Part shown: piece after piece, positions 1 to 11,013 of the stretch
How the letters are laid out: each line of letters begins with the position of its first letter
How positions within the stretch are numbered: the stretch's first letter is position 1
NCBI GenBank assembly: GCA_035541265.1
Contig: DATKNQ010000114.1
Coordinates: 1-27,703 of the forward strand
DNA: 27,703 bases
Direction of reading: 5' to 3'
Origin: Bog-159 sp035541265
GTDB taxonomy: Bacteria; Acidobacteriota; Terriglobia; Bryobacterales; Bryobacteraceae
The notes under the pieces: generated by a model
Database searches by the model: none
Told to the model about the DNA's origin: nothing
What the model saw: only the letters and a program-made list of their open reading frames with translations
Translations under genes and position numbers: made by a program

Positions 1-2504
<2,504 letters not shown>

Positions 2505-2523
<19 letters not shown>

Positions 2524-3494
2524 CGATTCTACTCGTTCTCCCGTCCCTGGCGTCCGCCGCCGTTTGGCCGGATACGCTGGGCACGTTCCACCGGGTTTCG
2601 GCGCACGCCTTCACACCCACCGCCGATCAAGCCATTTGGAACGAGTACGGCTTCCGCGAGGGCGAGACCGCCCAATACCAGGGGCCCGACGGTAAGTTCA
2701 CGGCGACAGCCTATCAATTCGAGGATCCCACCGGTGCCCTGGCTGGGTTCGAATGGCTCCGTCCGTCAGATTCCAAACCCTCTGCCATCGGTCGACTGGC
2801 AAGCGAAACAGTCACGAACACCATGCTGGTCCACGGCAATTACGTCTTCAGTTTCAACGGCTTCCGGCTACCAACGCCGCTTCTCGATACGCTCGTGCAG
2901 GGCCTGAACCAAGTCGATAATTCGCCGCTCCCTTCCCTGATCGGCTACATGCCCTCGCAGCAGCTCGTGCCGAATTCCGAGCGCTATATCGAAGGGCCGG
3001 CCGCGCTGCAAAAGTTCGATCCGGGAATTCCCCCATCTACTGCTGCCTTCCACCTGTCGGCCGAAGCCCAGGTCGCCACCTTCAGTAACGGCACCGCGGC
3101 CAACTCCGGCGAGATGAAGTTGGCGATCTTCAGCTACCCGACCCCGCAGATCGCCCGGCTGCAGACGGACCAGTTCCAGAAGCTGCCAGGCGCCATGGTG
3201 AAGCGCAGCGGGCCGCTGGTAGCCGTAATTCTGGCGCCTCCGAGCCCGGATGCCGCCGAGCGGCTGCTCTCCCTCGTTCGCTACGAAGCTGACGTTACCC
3301 TGAACGAGCGGGTCTCGACGCGCCGCGACAATATCGGCAATCTGGTGATCAATGCCTTTATTTTGATTGGTATACTGCTGTGCTTTTCGGTGGTCGGCGG
3401 GCTCGCGTTTGGGGGCTTCCGGGCTTTTCTCCGCCGCGGCGGCCGCGGCGAGGCGGCCGATGCCCTGACCGTACTGCATCTCAGCGATCGCTAA
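2505..3494 (+). CDS. Secreted, C-terminally anchored protein (DUF6599-like), overlapping secA
   Basis: Predicted 329 residues. The N-terminus MSRRGLAILLVLPSLASAA is a typical signal peptide. The mature part begins with Trp-Pro and a fold rich in beta strands (WPDTLGTFHRV). A single strong hydrophobic segment near residues 281-303 (NAFILIGILLCFSVVGGLAF) is followed by Arg-rich sequence, so the bulk of the protein should be outside the cytoplasmic membrane with a short cytoplasmic tail. I recognise similarity to the acidobacterial DUF6599 family from memory. No function is known to me. It overlaps secA by 19 nt and is probably translated with it. No catalytic motif is apparent. Confidence 0.8.
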
Positions 3495-3528
3495 ATTACC
3501 GCTATCCAGCCCTTTAGAACAAAAGCAA

Positions 3529-3550
3529 GCGGCCAAAACCGCCCGTTTTT
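3529..3550 (+). terminator. Possible weak Rho-independent terminator after the secA operon
   Basis: A short stem GCGG-CCAAAA-CCGC is followed by CCG and TTTTT, 35 nt after the stop codon at 3494. The stem is only 4 bp, so this is tentative. An alternative longer pairing of GGCCAAAAC with GTTTTCGGCC (3531-3562) overlaps it. Confidence 0.3.
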
Positions 3551-3643
3551 CCGTTTTCGGCCACGGCCTGTGGAAATGTGGAAATCCTGTAAATATCTCA
3601 TATTCCTTCAATTACAGACTAAAAATTTCCGGCGGATTTTTAC

Positions 3644-3672
3644 TTGACTTGTAGCCCGCAGGGCCATAAGAT
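3644..3672 (+). promoter_or_regulatory. Sigma70-type promoter for the candidate small RNA
   Basis: TTGACT (3644-3649), 17-bp spacer, TAAGAT (3667-3672). The predicted start of transcription is A3679, one base before the first hairpin of the downstream structured region. The -35 matches five of six consensus positions and the -10 four of six. Confidence 0.5.
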
Positions 3673-3678
3673 CCAACT

Positions 3679-3792
3679 ACCAAAGGTTTTTGGCGGAGTT
3701 GCGATTCCGTCGAGCCTGATTCTCCCATCGAACATCCCCCTGGTAGAACAGGGGAAAGGATGCTCACCCTTCGGGGTGAGCATTTCTATTTT
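3679..3792 (+). ncRNA. Candidate small structured RNA (or ABC-gene leader)
   Basis: This stretch of about 114 nt lies between a promoter and a strong intrinsic terminator and has no plausible ORF with a ribosome site. Hairpins seen are CCAAA-GGTT-TTTGG (3680-3693), CCCCTG-GTAGAA-CAGGGG (3737-3754), and the terminator stem (3760-3783). GGAG at 3695-3698 could pair with CTCC at 3722-3725 to close a middle domain. It does not show the conserved core of SRP RNA, tmRNA, RNase P RNA or a c-di-GMP riboswitch. It may be an independent sRNA, or a terminating 5' leader that controls the ABC transporter starting 36 nt later. No alternative antiterminator pairing was evident, which favours an sRNA. Confidence 0.45.
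3760..3792 (+). terminator. Strong intrinsic terminator with UUCG tetraloop
   Basis: Perfect 10-bp stem ATGCTCACCC / GGGTGAGCAT closed by a TTCG tetraloop (3770-3773), followed by TTCTATTTT. This is the most convincing terminator in the window. It ends the candidate small RNA and separates it from the ABC transporter gene. Confidence 0.85.
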
Positions 3793-3813
3793 GGCCACCC
3801 CGTTTGCGGCCAT

Positions 3814-3822
3814 TGCTAAACT
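3814..3822 (+). promoter_or_regulatory. Possible extended -10 promoter giving a leaderless ABC transporter mRNA
   Basis: TG-C-TAAACT ends 7 nt before the ATG at 3829, so the predicted +1 is the A of the start codon. No convincing -35 and no Shine-Dalgarno sequence are seen. Because a strong terminator ends at 3792, the gene needs a promoter here or readthrough. Confidence 0.35.
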
Positions 3823-3828
3823 GGACGT

Positions 3829-5661
3829 ATGCACCCACCCATTCCCCGGAGGCCGGAAGGCGACGCCACCTGGCGCAGCCGCTTCGCCTCCCTGCGGAAT
3901 ATCGGTCCGCTGCTGAGAATGGTGTGGGATACCAGCCCGCCCCTAGTATCGCTGACCACCTTTCTTCGCCTGATCCGCGCCATGCTGCCCCTGGCCATGC
4001 TGTGGATCTCGAAGCTCATCCTCGACGGCGTGGTGGCCTGGATTAGGCGCGGAAATGGCGATTCCAGGCACATCTGGAAGCTGGTGGTCCTGGAACTGGG
4101 CTTGGCCGTCCTCAGCGATCTGCTGGCCCGCGCCAACTCCCTGGCCGACAGCCTGCTCGGCGACCGCTTCACCAACCGTATCAGCGTCCGCCTGATCGAA
4201 CACGCCACGCAACTCGACTTGGCCTCCTTCGAAGATCCGGTCTTCTACGACAAGCTGGAGCGCGCCCGCCGCCAGACCACCGGCCGCATCGGCCTGCTGG
4301 CTGCCGTGCTGAACGTCGGCCAGGATACCGTCAGCCTGATTTCTCTTTCGGCGGGTTTGGTGGTCTTCTCGCCCTGGTTGATGGTTCTGCTGGTCGCCGC
4401 CGTCATCCCGGCCTTCCTGGGCGAAACCCACTTCACCGCGCTGGCCTATTCGGTGCTCTACCGCTGGACCCCGCAGCGCCGCCTGCTCGACTATCTCCGC
4501 CTGCTGGGCGCCTCCAACCAAAGCGCCAAAGAGGTTAAAATCTTCGGCCTCGGCCCCCACCTGGCCGAGCGCTATCGCGAAGTTTCCGACCGCATCTACG
4601 AAGAAAACAAGACGGTGGCCGTCAAGCGCGCGAGCGTGGGCTTCCTGCTGAACCTGATCTCGACCGGCGGCTACTACGGCGCTTACGCCGTGGTCCTGGT
4701 GCGCACCCTGGCCGGCGCCATCTCCGTCGGCACGTTTACGTTTTTGACGGGCGCTTTTTCCCGCTCCCGCAGTTACATCGAGCGGATCCTGCAAAGCTTC
4801 ACCGACATTTCCGATCAGGCCCTTTACTTGAAAGACCTGTTCGAGTTCTTCGAGATGAAACCGGCCATCCGCAGCATTCCCCAAGCTCTGTCCGCGCCGC
4901 GCCCGATCCGCTCCGGCTTCGAATTCCGCGACGTCGGTTTCGCTTATCCGGGGTCGGCGCGCATGGTGGTCGAGCATATCAGTTTCCGCCTCGACACGCA
5001 GGAGAAGATCGCGCTGATCGGCGAAAACGGGGCGGGGAAAACCACGCTCGTCAAACTGCTCGCACGCCTCTACGATCCCACCGCTGGCCAGATCTTGCTC
5101 GATGGCGCCGACCTCCGCGAATACAGCGTCGAGGATCTGCGCAAGGAAATCGGCGTGATTTTCCAGGATTACATGCGCTACGAGCTGCTGGCCCGCGAGA
5201 ATATCGGCTTCGGCAAAATCGACGACCTGGCCGACCGCGACCGCATCGAAATGGCCGCGCAAAAGAGCCTGGCCTTCCAGGTGATCGGCAAGCTGCCGCT
5301 CGGCTACGACCAGATGATCGGGCGCCGTTTCGAAGGCGGCGTCGATCTTTCCGGCGGCGAGTGGCAGAAGTTCGCGCTGGCCCGCGCCTACATGCGCGAC
5401 GCGCAACTGCTGATCCTCGACGAGCCCACTGCCACGCTCGATGCGCGCGCAGAGTTCGAAGTCTTCCAGCGTTTCGCCGAGCTGACCCGCGGCCGCATGG
5501 CCGTGCTCATCTCGCACCGCTTTTCGACGGTCCGTATGGCCGATCGCATCCTGGTGCTCGAAAACGGCCAGATCCGCGAGCAGGGCACGCACCGGCAACT
5601 GGTGGCCTTGGGAGGGCGTTACGCTGAGTTGTTCGAATTGCAAGCGGCCGGATACAGATAG
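3829..5661 (+). CDS. ABC exporter half-transporter (fused membrane and ATPase domains)
   Basis: The 610-residue protein has an N-terminal six-helix exporter-type membrane domain (about residues 30-335) and a C-terminal ATPase (about 355-600). ATPase motifs are complete: Walker A GENGAGKTT (398-406), Q-loop at FQDY (445-448), signature LSGGE (507-511), Walker B LILDEP with D531/E532, and switch His563 in SHRFST. It should work as a homodimer in the cytoplasmic membrane. There is no C39 peptidase domain, so it is not a bacteriocin-processing exporter. The substrate cannot be told from sequence; lipid, peptide or drug export are all possible. It lies 15 nt before the RNase J gene in the same direction. 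No good ribosome site precedes the ATG. Confidence 0.93.
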   Translation: MHPPIPRRPEGDATWRSRFASLRNIGPLLRMVWDTSPPLVSLTTFLRLIRAMLPLAMLWISKLILDGVVAWIRRGNGDSRHIWKLVVLELGLAVLSDLLARANSLADSLLGDRFTNRISVRLIEHATQLDLASFEDPVFYDKLERARRQTTGRIGLLAAVLNVGQDTVSLISLSAGLVVFSPWLMVLLVAAVIPAFLGETHFTALAYSVLYRWTPQRRLLDYLRLLGASNQSAKEVKIFGLGPHLAERYREVSDRIYEENKTVAVKRASVGFLLNLISTGGYYGAYAVVLVRTLAGAISVGTFTFLTGAFSRSRSYIERILQSFTDISDQALYLKDLFEFFEMKPAIRSIPQALSAPRPIRSGFEFRDVGFAYPGSARMVVEHISFRLDTQEKIALIGENGAGKTTLVKLLARLYDPTAGQILLDGADLREYSVEDLRKEIGVIFQDYMRYELLARENIGFGKIDDLADRDRIEMAAQKSLAFQVIGKLPLGYDQMIGRRFEGGVDLSGGEWQKFALARAYMRDAQLLILDEPTATLDARAEFEVFQRFAELTRGRMAVLISHRFSTVRMADRILVLENGQIREQGTHRQLVALGGRYAELFELQAAGYR

Positions 5662-5676
5662 AGAGCCTCCAATTGA

Positions 5677-7347
5677 ATGCCTGAAAACAAACTACAAGTA
5701 ATCCCGCTGGGTGGACTGGGCGAGTTCGGCATGAACATGACTGCCATCCGCTACGGCGAAGACATTATCGTGATCGACGCCGGGATGATGTTCCCGGAAG
5801 ACGAGCTCCTGGGCGTGGATCTGGTGATGCCGGACCTCACCTTCCTCGTCGAGAACCAGTCGCAAGTCAAAGCTGTGATCCTCACGCACGGCCACGAAGA
5901 CCACATCGGCGCGGTTCCTTTCTTCCTCTCCGAGATTTCGGTGCCCGTTTACGGCACGGCTTTCACGCTGGCGCTGGTCGAACGGCGCCTCGAAGAATAC
6001 GATCTCGAGGAGCGGCCCAAGCTCGTCGTGGTGAAGCCCAAGCAGATCCTCCAAATCGGGCCGTTCAAGATCGAGTTCATCCACGTCACCCATTCGATTG
6101 TCAGCGCCGTTGCGCTGGCCATCACCACTCCTCTGGGCGTCATCATTCACACCGGCGATTTCAAAGTCGATCCGACGCCCACCGACAACGAGCTGTTCGA
6201 CCTGCATACGCTGGCCGACTACGGCAAGCGCGGCGTGCTGCTGCTGCTTTCCGACTCGACCAATGCGGACCGCCCCGGCTACACCGAATCCGAACGCGCC
6301 GTGCAGCCGCGCATGGAAGATATCTTCAACCGCGCCGAAAAGCGCCTGATGATTTCCTGCTTCAGCTCTTCCATCCACCGCATCCAACTGGTGCTGGATC
6401 TTTCGGCCGAGTTCGGGCGCAAGGTCGCGCTGGTAGGCCGCAGCATGACTAGCGTCAGCGAGATTGCGCATTCCCTCGGTCTGCTCGATATCCCAGACGG
6501 CGTCCTGATTCGTCCCCAGGATGTGATGGATACCGCGCCGCAAAAAGTCACCGTACTGCTGTCGGGAACGCAGGGCGAGCCGATGTCCGCGCTCTCGCGC
6601 GTCGCGGTGGATAATCACAAGCACGTTTCCGTCGAGCCGGGCGACACGGTGGTGTTGAGCGCGCGCATCATTCCGGGGAACGAGAAAGCCATCTTTCGCA
6701 TGATCGACCACATGTCGCGCCGCGGCGCCGACGTGCTGTACGGCGCGATGAATCCGCCGCTGCACGTCTCCGGGCACGCCAGCATGGAAGAGATGAAGCT
6801 GGTGCTGAACCTGGTGCGGCCGCGCTATTTCATGCCCATCCACGGCGAGTTCCGCCAGCTCAGTAAGCACGCGCGCCTGGCCGAACATCTGCGCGCCTCG
6901 GGCCTCGAGGAGACGTTCGTCATGGAGTCGGGCGACGTGCTCGAGATCGATCATCACGGCGCGCGCCAAGCCGGCAAGGTCACCGTCGGCCGCGTCTGCA
7001 TCGATTCGGGCTCCATCGATGAAGTGGTCGAAGAAATGGTGATTCGCGATCGCCGGCATCTTTCCGAAGACGGCATCGTGCTGCCGATCATCGCCATCAA
7101 CCGCCAGACCGGCCGCATGGAGAACCTCCCGGAGATCGTCAGCCGCGGCTTCGCGCTGGCCGAAGACGGCTCCGAATTCATGCAGAGTGCCCGGCAGGTC
7201 GTGGCCAGGACGCTGGAAGCCTCGAATCACGAAGAGAAGACCGACTGGGGAGTCATCAAAGAAAAGATCCGCGCGGACTTGAAACGTTATATCGTCAAGG
7301 AGACTTCGCGGCGGCCGTTGATTATGCCGGTCATTCTGGAGCTATGA
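5677..7347 (+). CDS. rnj: Ribonuclease J
   Basis: RNase J is a metallo-beta-lactamase/beta-CASP nuclease with endo- and 5'-3' exonuclease activity in mRNA decay and rRNA maturation. The 556-residue length is normal for the family. The zinc motif HGHEDH is at residues 71-76. Further metal and beta-CASP features include HTGDFK, SDSTNAD, LSGTQGEPMSAL, SGHAS and MPIHGEFR. The C-terminal domain used for dimerisation is complete. GAGAG lies about 12 nt before the ATG as a possible ribosome site. The gene follows the ABC exporter by 15 nt and its stop overlaps the start of the next gene (ATGA), indicating co-translation with the glycosyltransferase. Confidence 0.96.
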   Translation: MPENKLQVIPLGGLGEFGMNMTAIRYGEDIIVIDAGMMFPEDELLGVDLVMPDLTFLVENQSQVKAVILTHGHEDHIGAVPFFLSEISVPVYGTAFTLALVERRLEEYDLEERPKLVVVKPKQILQIGPFKIEFIHVTHSIVSAVALAITTPLGVIIHTGDFKVDPTPTDNELFDLHTLADYGKRGVLLLLSDSTNADRPGYTESERAVQPRMEDIFNRAEKRLMISCFSSSIHRIQLVLDLSAEFGRKVALVGRSMTSVSEIAHSLGLLDIPDGVLIRPQDVMDTAPQKVTVLLSGTQGEPMSALSRVAVDNHKHVSVEPGDTVVLSARIIPGNEKAIFRMIDHMSRRGADVLYGAMNPPLHVSGHASMEEMKLVLNLVRPRYFMPIHGEFRQLSKHARLAEHLRASGLEETFVMESGDVLEIDHHGARQAGKVTVGRVCIDSGSIDEVVEEMVIRDRRHLSEDGIVLPIIAINRQTGRMENLPEIVSRGFALAEDGSEFMQSARQVVARTLEASNHEEKTDWGVIKEKIRADLKRYIVKETSRRPLIMPVILEL

Positions 7348-8783
7348 GGCGGCTTGTCTGCCTGCTGGCGATTCCCTTAGCCGCGCTTCTCTACTTTACG
7401 AATCTCACTTCCGCTGGCCTGCTGGGCCCCGACGAACCGCGTTACGCCTCCATCGCGCGCGAGATGGCGCGCTCCGGCGATTGGATCACGCCGCGATTGT
7501 GGGGCGCGCCGTGGTTTGAAAAACCCGCGCTGCTTTATTGGCTCAACGGCGCCGCTTTTAAGCTGGGGCTCAGCGACGACCTGGCGCCGCGCCTCCCCGT
7601 TGCGCTGCTCTCCGTCGCGTTCCTGACCTTCTTCCAATGGATCCTCCGCCGCGAATTCGGCGCACGCGCGGCCTGGAGCGCGACGCTCATTCTGGGTACG
7701 TCGGCCGCGTGGTTGGGATACAGCTTCATCGGGGCGACGGATCTCCCGATGGCCGCTGCGTTCGCCGCTTCCATGTTGCTCTCGCTCGAGTGGCTCGAAA
7801 CAGGCGAGCGCCGCCGGCTCCCGTGGGCCTCCGCTCTGCTGGGCGCCGCGGTGCTGGCGAAAGGACTGGTGCCGCTGGTACTCACGTTGCCGCTGTTATG
7901 GTGCGGCCGGCGGCGTTTCGCCGACTTGTTGCGGCCCACGGTCGTCCTGCCGTTCCTGATCGTGGCCGCGCCTTGGTATGTGCTGTGCTACCTGCGCAAC
8001 GGCGCCGCGTTCCTCTACACCTTTTTCTGGCAGCAGCATTTCGAACGCTTCGCCACGCCGGCACTGGCGCATGGCCAGCCGTGGTGGTTTTACGTGCCGG
8101 TGCTGGCGGGTGCGCTGCTGCCGTGGTCTCCGGTGCTCCTGTTGCTGTTCCGCCGCTCTTTATATAATGATGCCCGCAGCCGTTTTCTTTTCATCTGGCT
8201 GCTCTTCACGTTGATCTTCTTCTCGTTGTCGAGAAATAAGCTGCCCGGCTACCTGCTGCCTCTGACTCCGGCCGCGGCAGCGTTGATGGGGATCGCTCTC
8301 GCCGAGGCCCGCAGCCGTTGGGCGCTTCCCGCGGTGGCAGTGTGCCTGGTGGTGATCCCGGCTGCCATCCCGATGCTGCCCCGCGCATTGGCCGGTGGCA
8401 TCTCGCGCGCACCGCTACCGTCGCCGCAGTGGACGTGGCTGCTGCCTGTCGCGCTGGCGCTCATTATCTGGTGGCTCGAGCGCACAGGCCGCGGTTCCGC
8501 CGCATTGGCTATCATGGCCGTCGCGATCACGGCGGGCGTCGTGGCGCTCAAGCAGATCGACCTGCCTGCCGTCGATGCCGCTGTATCGGCGCGGCCCGTG
8601 TGGCGGGAGATCGCCGCCCAACGCGACCAGGTCTGCATCCAATCGGTGCACCGTAGCTGGCGCTACGGTTTGAATTACTACACCGTCACGCCCTTGCCGG
8701 ATTGCAGTCAATCGCCGCGGCCTTTCGAGGTGCGCCAGGATCCCGGCCAACCGCCGCGCGTTGTCCAGGCTGCGCGCCCTTGA
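7344..8783 (+). CDS. ArnT/PMT-family membrane glycosyltransferase (GT39/GT83-like)
   Basis: A 479-residue polytopic membrane protein with about 11-12 hydrophobic segments. The first periplasmic loop carries LGPDEPRYASIAREM, with the Asp-Glu pair at residues 30-31 that is the catalytic/metal motif of ArnT-like transferases, followed by the usual GDWITPRLWGAPWFEKPALLYWL block. Such enzymes move a sugar from a polyprenyl-phosphate carrier to lipid A, protein or another envelope acceptor on the outer face of the membrane. The acceptor here is unknown. The C-terminus has a short soluble region with two cysteines. The start codon overlaps the RNase J stop by 4 nt (ATGA). Confidence 0.88.
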   Translation: MRRLVCLLAIPLAALLYFTNLTSAGLLGPDEPRYASIAREMARSGDWITPRLWGAPWFEKPALLYWLNGAAFKLGLSDDLAPRLPVALLSVAFLTFFQWILRREFGARAAWSATLILGTSAAWLGYSFIGATDLPMAAAFAASMLLSLEWLETGERRRLPWASALLGAAVLAKGLVPLVLTLPLLWCGRRRFADLLRPTVVLPFLIVAAPWYVLCYLRNGAAFLYTFFWQQHFERFATPALAHGQPWWFYVPVLAGALLPWSPVLLLLFRRSLYNDARSRFLFIWLLFTLIFFSLSRNKLPGYLLPLTPAAAALMGIALAEARSRWALPAVAVCLVVIPAAIPMLPRALAGGISRAPLPSPQWTWLLPVALALIIWWLERTGRGSAALAIMAVAITAGVVALKQIDLPAVDAAVSARPVWREIAAQRDQVCIQSVHRSWRYGLNYYTVTPLPDCSQSPRPFEVRQDPGQPPRVVQAARP

Positions 8784-8834
8784 CCGGCCCGACAGATACG
8801 TTGTAGGCTCAGGTTTCGCAGCGAAAGACATCTC

Positions 8835-9902
8835 ATGATCCTACCGCACACTTACATCGCGACCTTGCTGGTGGTTTTCTGCAGCACGCTCTGCTGGGGT
8901 TCATGGGCCAACACCCAGAAGATGGCCGGCAAGTGGCGCTTCGAATTGTTCTATTTCGACTACGCTTTCGGAGTTCTGCTGGCCGCGGTGATTGCCGCTT
9001 TCACGCTGGGCTCGCTCGGCTACGACGGCTTCACATTTCTCGATGACCTGATGAACGCCGGCAAGCGTTACGCCGCGATGGGCTTCGGTGCGGGCGTGAT
9101 CTTCAACCTCGCCAACATGCTGCTGGTAGCGGCGATCGCTGTCGCCGGGCTGTCGGTGGCTTTTCCGGTGGGCATCGGACTGGCGCTGATTATCGGCGTG
9201 ATCTGGAACTACATCATCCGGCCGCAAGGCAACGCGATTCTGCTCTTCACCGGCTGCGCGCTGGTGATCGCCGCCATGATCGTGGACGCGCTGGCGTATC
9301 GGGCCATGGAGATCATTCGCGCGGAAGCGCGCGCCAAGGCGGGCCACGCCAGGACCACGCGCAAGAAGGTCAACCTGAAGGGCATTTTTCTGAGCCTCGC
9401 GAGCGGCGTGCTGATGGGATCATTCTATCCCTTGGTGGTGATGGCCAAGTCCAACGAATGGGGCGGCACGGCGGGCGAGAATGGGATGGGACCCTACGCG
9501 ATCGGATTCGTGTTCGCGCTCGGCGTCTTTCTCTCCACTTTCGTCTTCAATCTTTTCTTCATGAACCTGCCGGTGGAAGGCGAGCCGCTGGAGTTCCCCG
9601 ATTACTTCAAGGGAACGCCGAAGCTGCATCTGCTGGGTATCGTGGGCGGCCTCGTCTGGTGCTTCGGTACGATCGCGAACTTTGTGGGATCGAGCGCGCC
9701 GGAAGCCGTGCAGGTCGGGCCGGCCATCAGCCTCGCGCTTGGCCAGGGCGCGGCGATGGTCAGCACGCTTTGGGGATTGCTGTTGTGGAAGGAATTCGCG
9801 GGCGCGGATGCGCGCATCAAGGCGTTCATCTTCATCATGCTCTTCCTTTTTATTACCGGGCTGGGGATGATTTCGGTCGCGCCGCTTTACGCGGTTCAGT
9901 AG
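8835..9902 (+). CDS. GRP/DMT-superfamily sugar or solute permease
   Basis: A 355-residue protein with about ten transmembrane helices arranged as two five-helix halves separated by a basic cytoplasmic loop near residues 158-175. The signature WGSWANTQKMAGKWRFELFY and the repeated Gly-rich helices are typical of the GRP (glucose/ribose porter) and ureide-permease-like branch of the drug/metabolite transporter superfamily. A small-solute transport role is expected; the substrate is not deducible. GAAAGA 8 nt before the ATG is a weak ribosome site. The 51-nt gap upstream holds a small TTTCG-CAG-CGAAA hairpin (8814-8826). It is convergent with the ADOP pseudogene, only 5 nt away. Confidence 0.82.
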   Translation: MILPHTYIATLLVVFCSTLCWGSWANTQKMAGKWRFELFYFDYAFGVLLAAVIAAFTLGSLGYDGFTFLDDLMNAGKRYAAMGFGAGVIFNLANMLLVAAIAVAGLSVAFPVGIGLALIIGVIWNYIIRPQGNAILLFTGCALVIAAMIVDALAYRAMEIIRAEARAKAGHARTTRKKVNLKGIFLSLASGVLMGSFYPLVVMAKSNEWGGTAGENGMGPYAIGFVFALGVFLSTFVFNLFFMNLPVEGEPLEFPDYFKGTPKLHLLGIVGGLVWCFGTIANFVGSSAPEAVQVGPAISLALGQGAAMVSTLWGLLLWKEFAGADARIKAFIFIMLFLFITGLGMISVAPLYAVQ

Positions 9903-9907
9903 GTGCG

Positions 9908-10958
9908 TCACTCTTGCCGTAGGGCGTCGAGCGGCTGGATGGATGCGGCCCGCTGCGCCGGTAGCCAAGCTGCCGCCAGCGCGGTGACTACCAACGAGGC
10001 GACCGCCGCGCCGAGCAGCCACGGATTGCGAGCGGTCGCGCCATACGTGAAACGTGCGATGATCCCGCCGGCGGCCACCGCCAACAACAGACCAGCGGCG
10101 ATGCCGGCCAGCATCACCATGCCGATCTGCCCGAGGATGAGCTTGCGGATCTGCATGCTGGTGGCACCCAAAGCCATGCGCACACCGATCTCGCCGGTGC
10201 GGCGCGCCACATAACAACTGAGGATCGCAAACAGGCCGATCGCGGCCAGCGCTAACGCCAGCGCTGCTCCTTTGGACTCTGCCAAAAACTCAGGTACACC
10301 GCCAGTGGACGCGACTCGCGCGGATCCTCCATACTGATGCGCATGGTCGGCGCTACTCCGATCACGCGATAGCGCACCGCCGAGCCGGTCTCGCGCAATC
10401 GCCAGTCATCTCCAGAGTGCCCGTGCTGGCAATCGCGCCGTTGATGTTGGTCGTCACGCGCGGAGTGGTGAATCCGCACACGCCGCTGAATACCGGCTCG
10501 CCCCTCAAGCCGTCGAGCACCGTGGACGGCATGCCCTCCGACCGGCCCTGCGGGCCCACGGGATTGATGTGCACCAGTTGTTCCGGATGCGCTACCGGGA
10601 TCGCGCGCAGCATCAACGCGTCGATCAAGCCAAAGACGGCCAGGCTGGCGCCGATGGCGATCGCCAGGATAGCGACGGCTGCCGCGTTGAACCACGGGGT
10701 CTTTCGCAGCATGCGGAAGGCGTAGGCGCAGTCTTTGAACAAATTGCTGGCCCACGTCCAGCGGTCACTCTCGTGATAGCGCTCCGTCGCGGCGGTGACG
10801 CTTTCGAACCTGCGGTGCGCCGCGGCGCGGGCGTCTTCATCGCTCAGACCCTCGCTCCGGAGCCGGCTCTCCTCCAGTTCCAGGTGCGCGCGGATTTCGT
10901 CGGCGAAATCGTTAGCCGGGCGCCGGCGGCGCAGGAACGAGAACCTTCGGGTCGACAC
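9908..10958 (-). pseudogene. Decayed ADOP (MacB/FtsX-type) permease gene with two internal deletions
   Basis: Three pieces of one ADOP-type permease are seen in order on the minus strand but in different frames. 10958-about 10398 encodes the N-terminus: an Arg-rich start, the DEIRAHLELE helix, the first membrane segment and the start of the MacB periplasmic domain ending at LEMTGD. About 10397-10275 in another frame encodes RYRVIGVAPTMRISMEDPRESR and AVYLSFWQ, the end of the second periplasmic domain. About 10272-9908 in a third frame encodes the last FtsX membrane domain (YVARRTGEIGVRMALGA) and the usual C-terminus. Intact relatives are about 800-900 residues; here only about 1,050 nt remain. 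GTG at 10958 fits the family start. The promoter is still intact. Confidence 0.88.
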
Positions 10959-10975
10959 TCTACACGAAGTATAGA
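10959..10975. promoter_or_regulatory. 17-bp inverted repeat over the ADOP -10 region (operator-like)
   Basis: TCTACAC-GAA-GTATAGA has arms matching at six of seven positions. It covers the -10 box and the predicted transcription start of the ADOP pseudogene, the place expected for a repressor. ADOP genes are often paired with PadR-type repressors, but no padR gene is present in this window, so the regulator is inference. Confidence 0.5.
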
Positions 10976-10997
10976 CTCCGTTCGGGTAAGATGTCAA
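10968..10997 (-). promoter_or_regulatory. Near-consensus sigma70 promoter of the ADOP pseudogene
   Basis: On the minus strand TTGACA (10997-10992) is followed by an 18-bp spacer and TATACT (10973-10968). The predicted +1 is A10961, three bases before the GTG at 10958, so the transcript would be nearly leaderless. This is the best promoter in the window by consensus match. Confidence 0.7.
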
Positions 10998-11013
10998 CAG
11001 GAACAGCCCCGCG

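Noticed and set aside
3943..5643. Open frame of 566 codons on the minus strand opposite the ABC transporter gene
   Set aside because: Composition is rich in His, Gln, Ala and Asp with no recognisable motif. It is a typical antisense shadow of a GC-rich gene whose plus strand has complete ABC motifs.
5692..7230. Open frame of 512 codons on the minus strand opposite RNase J
   Set aside because: Same shadow pattern as above; the plus strand encodes a complete RNase J.
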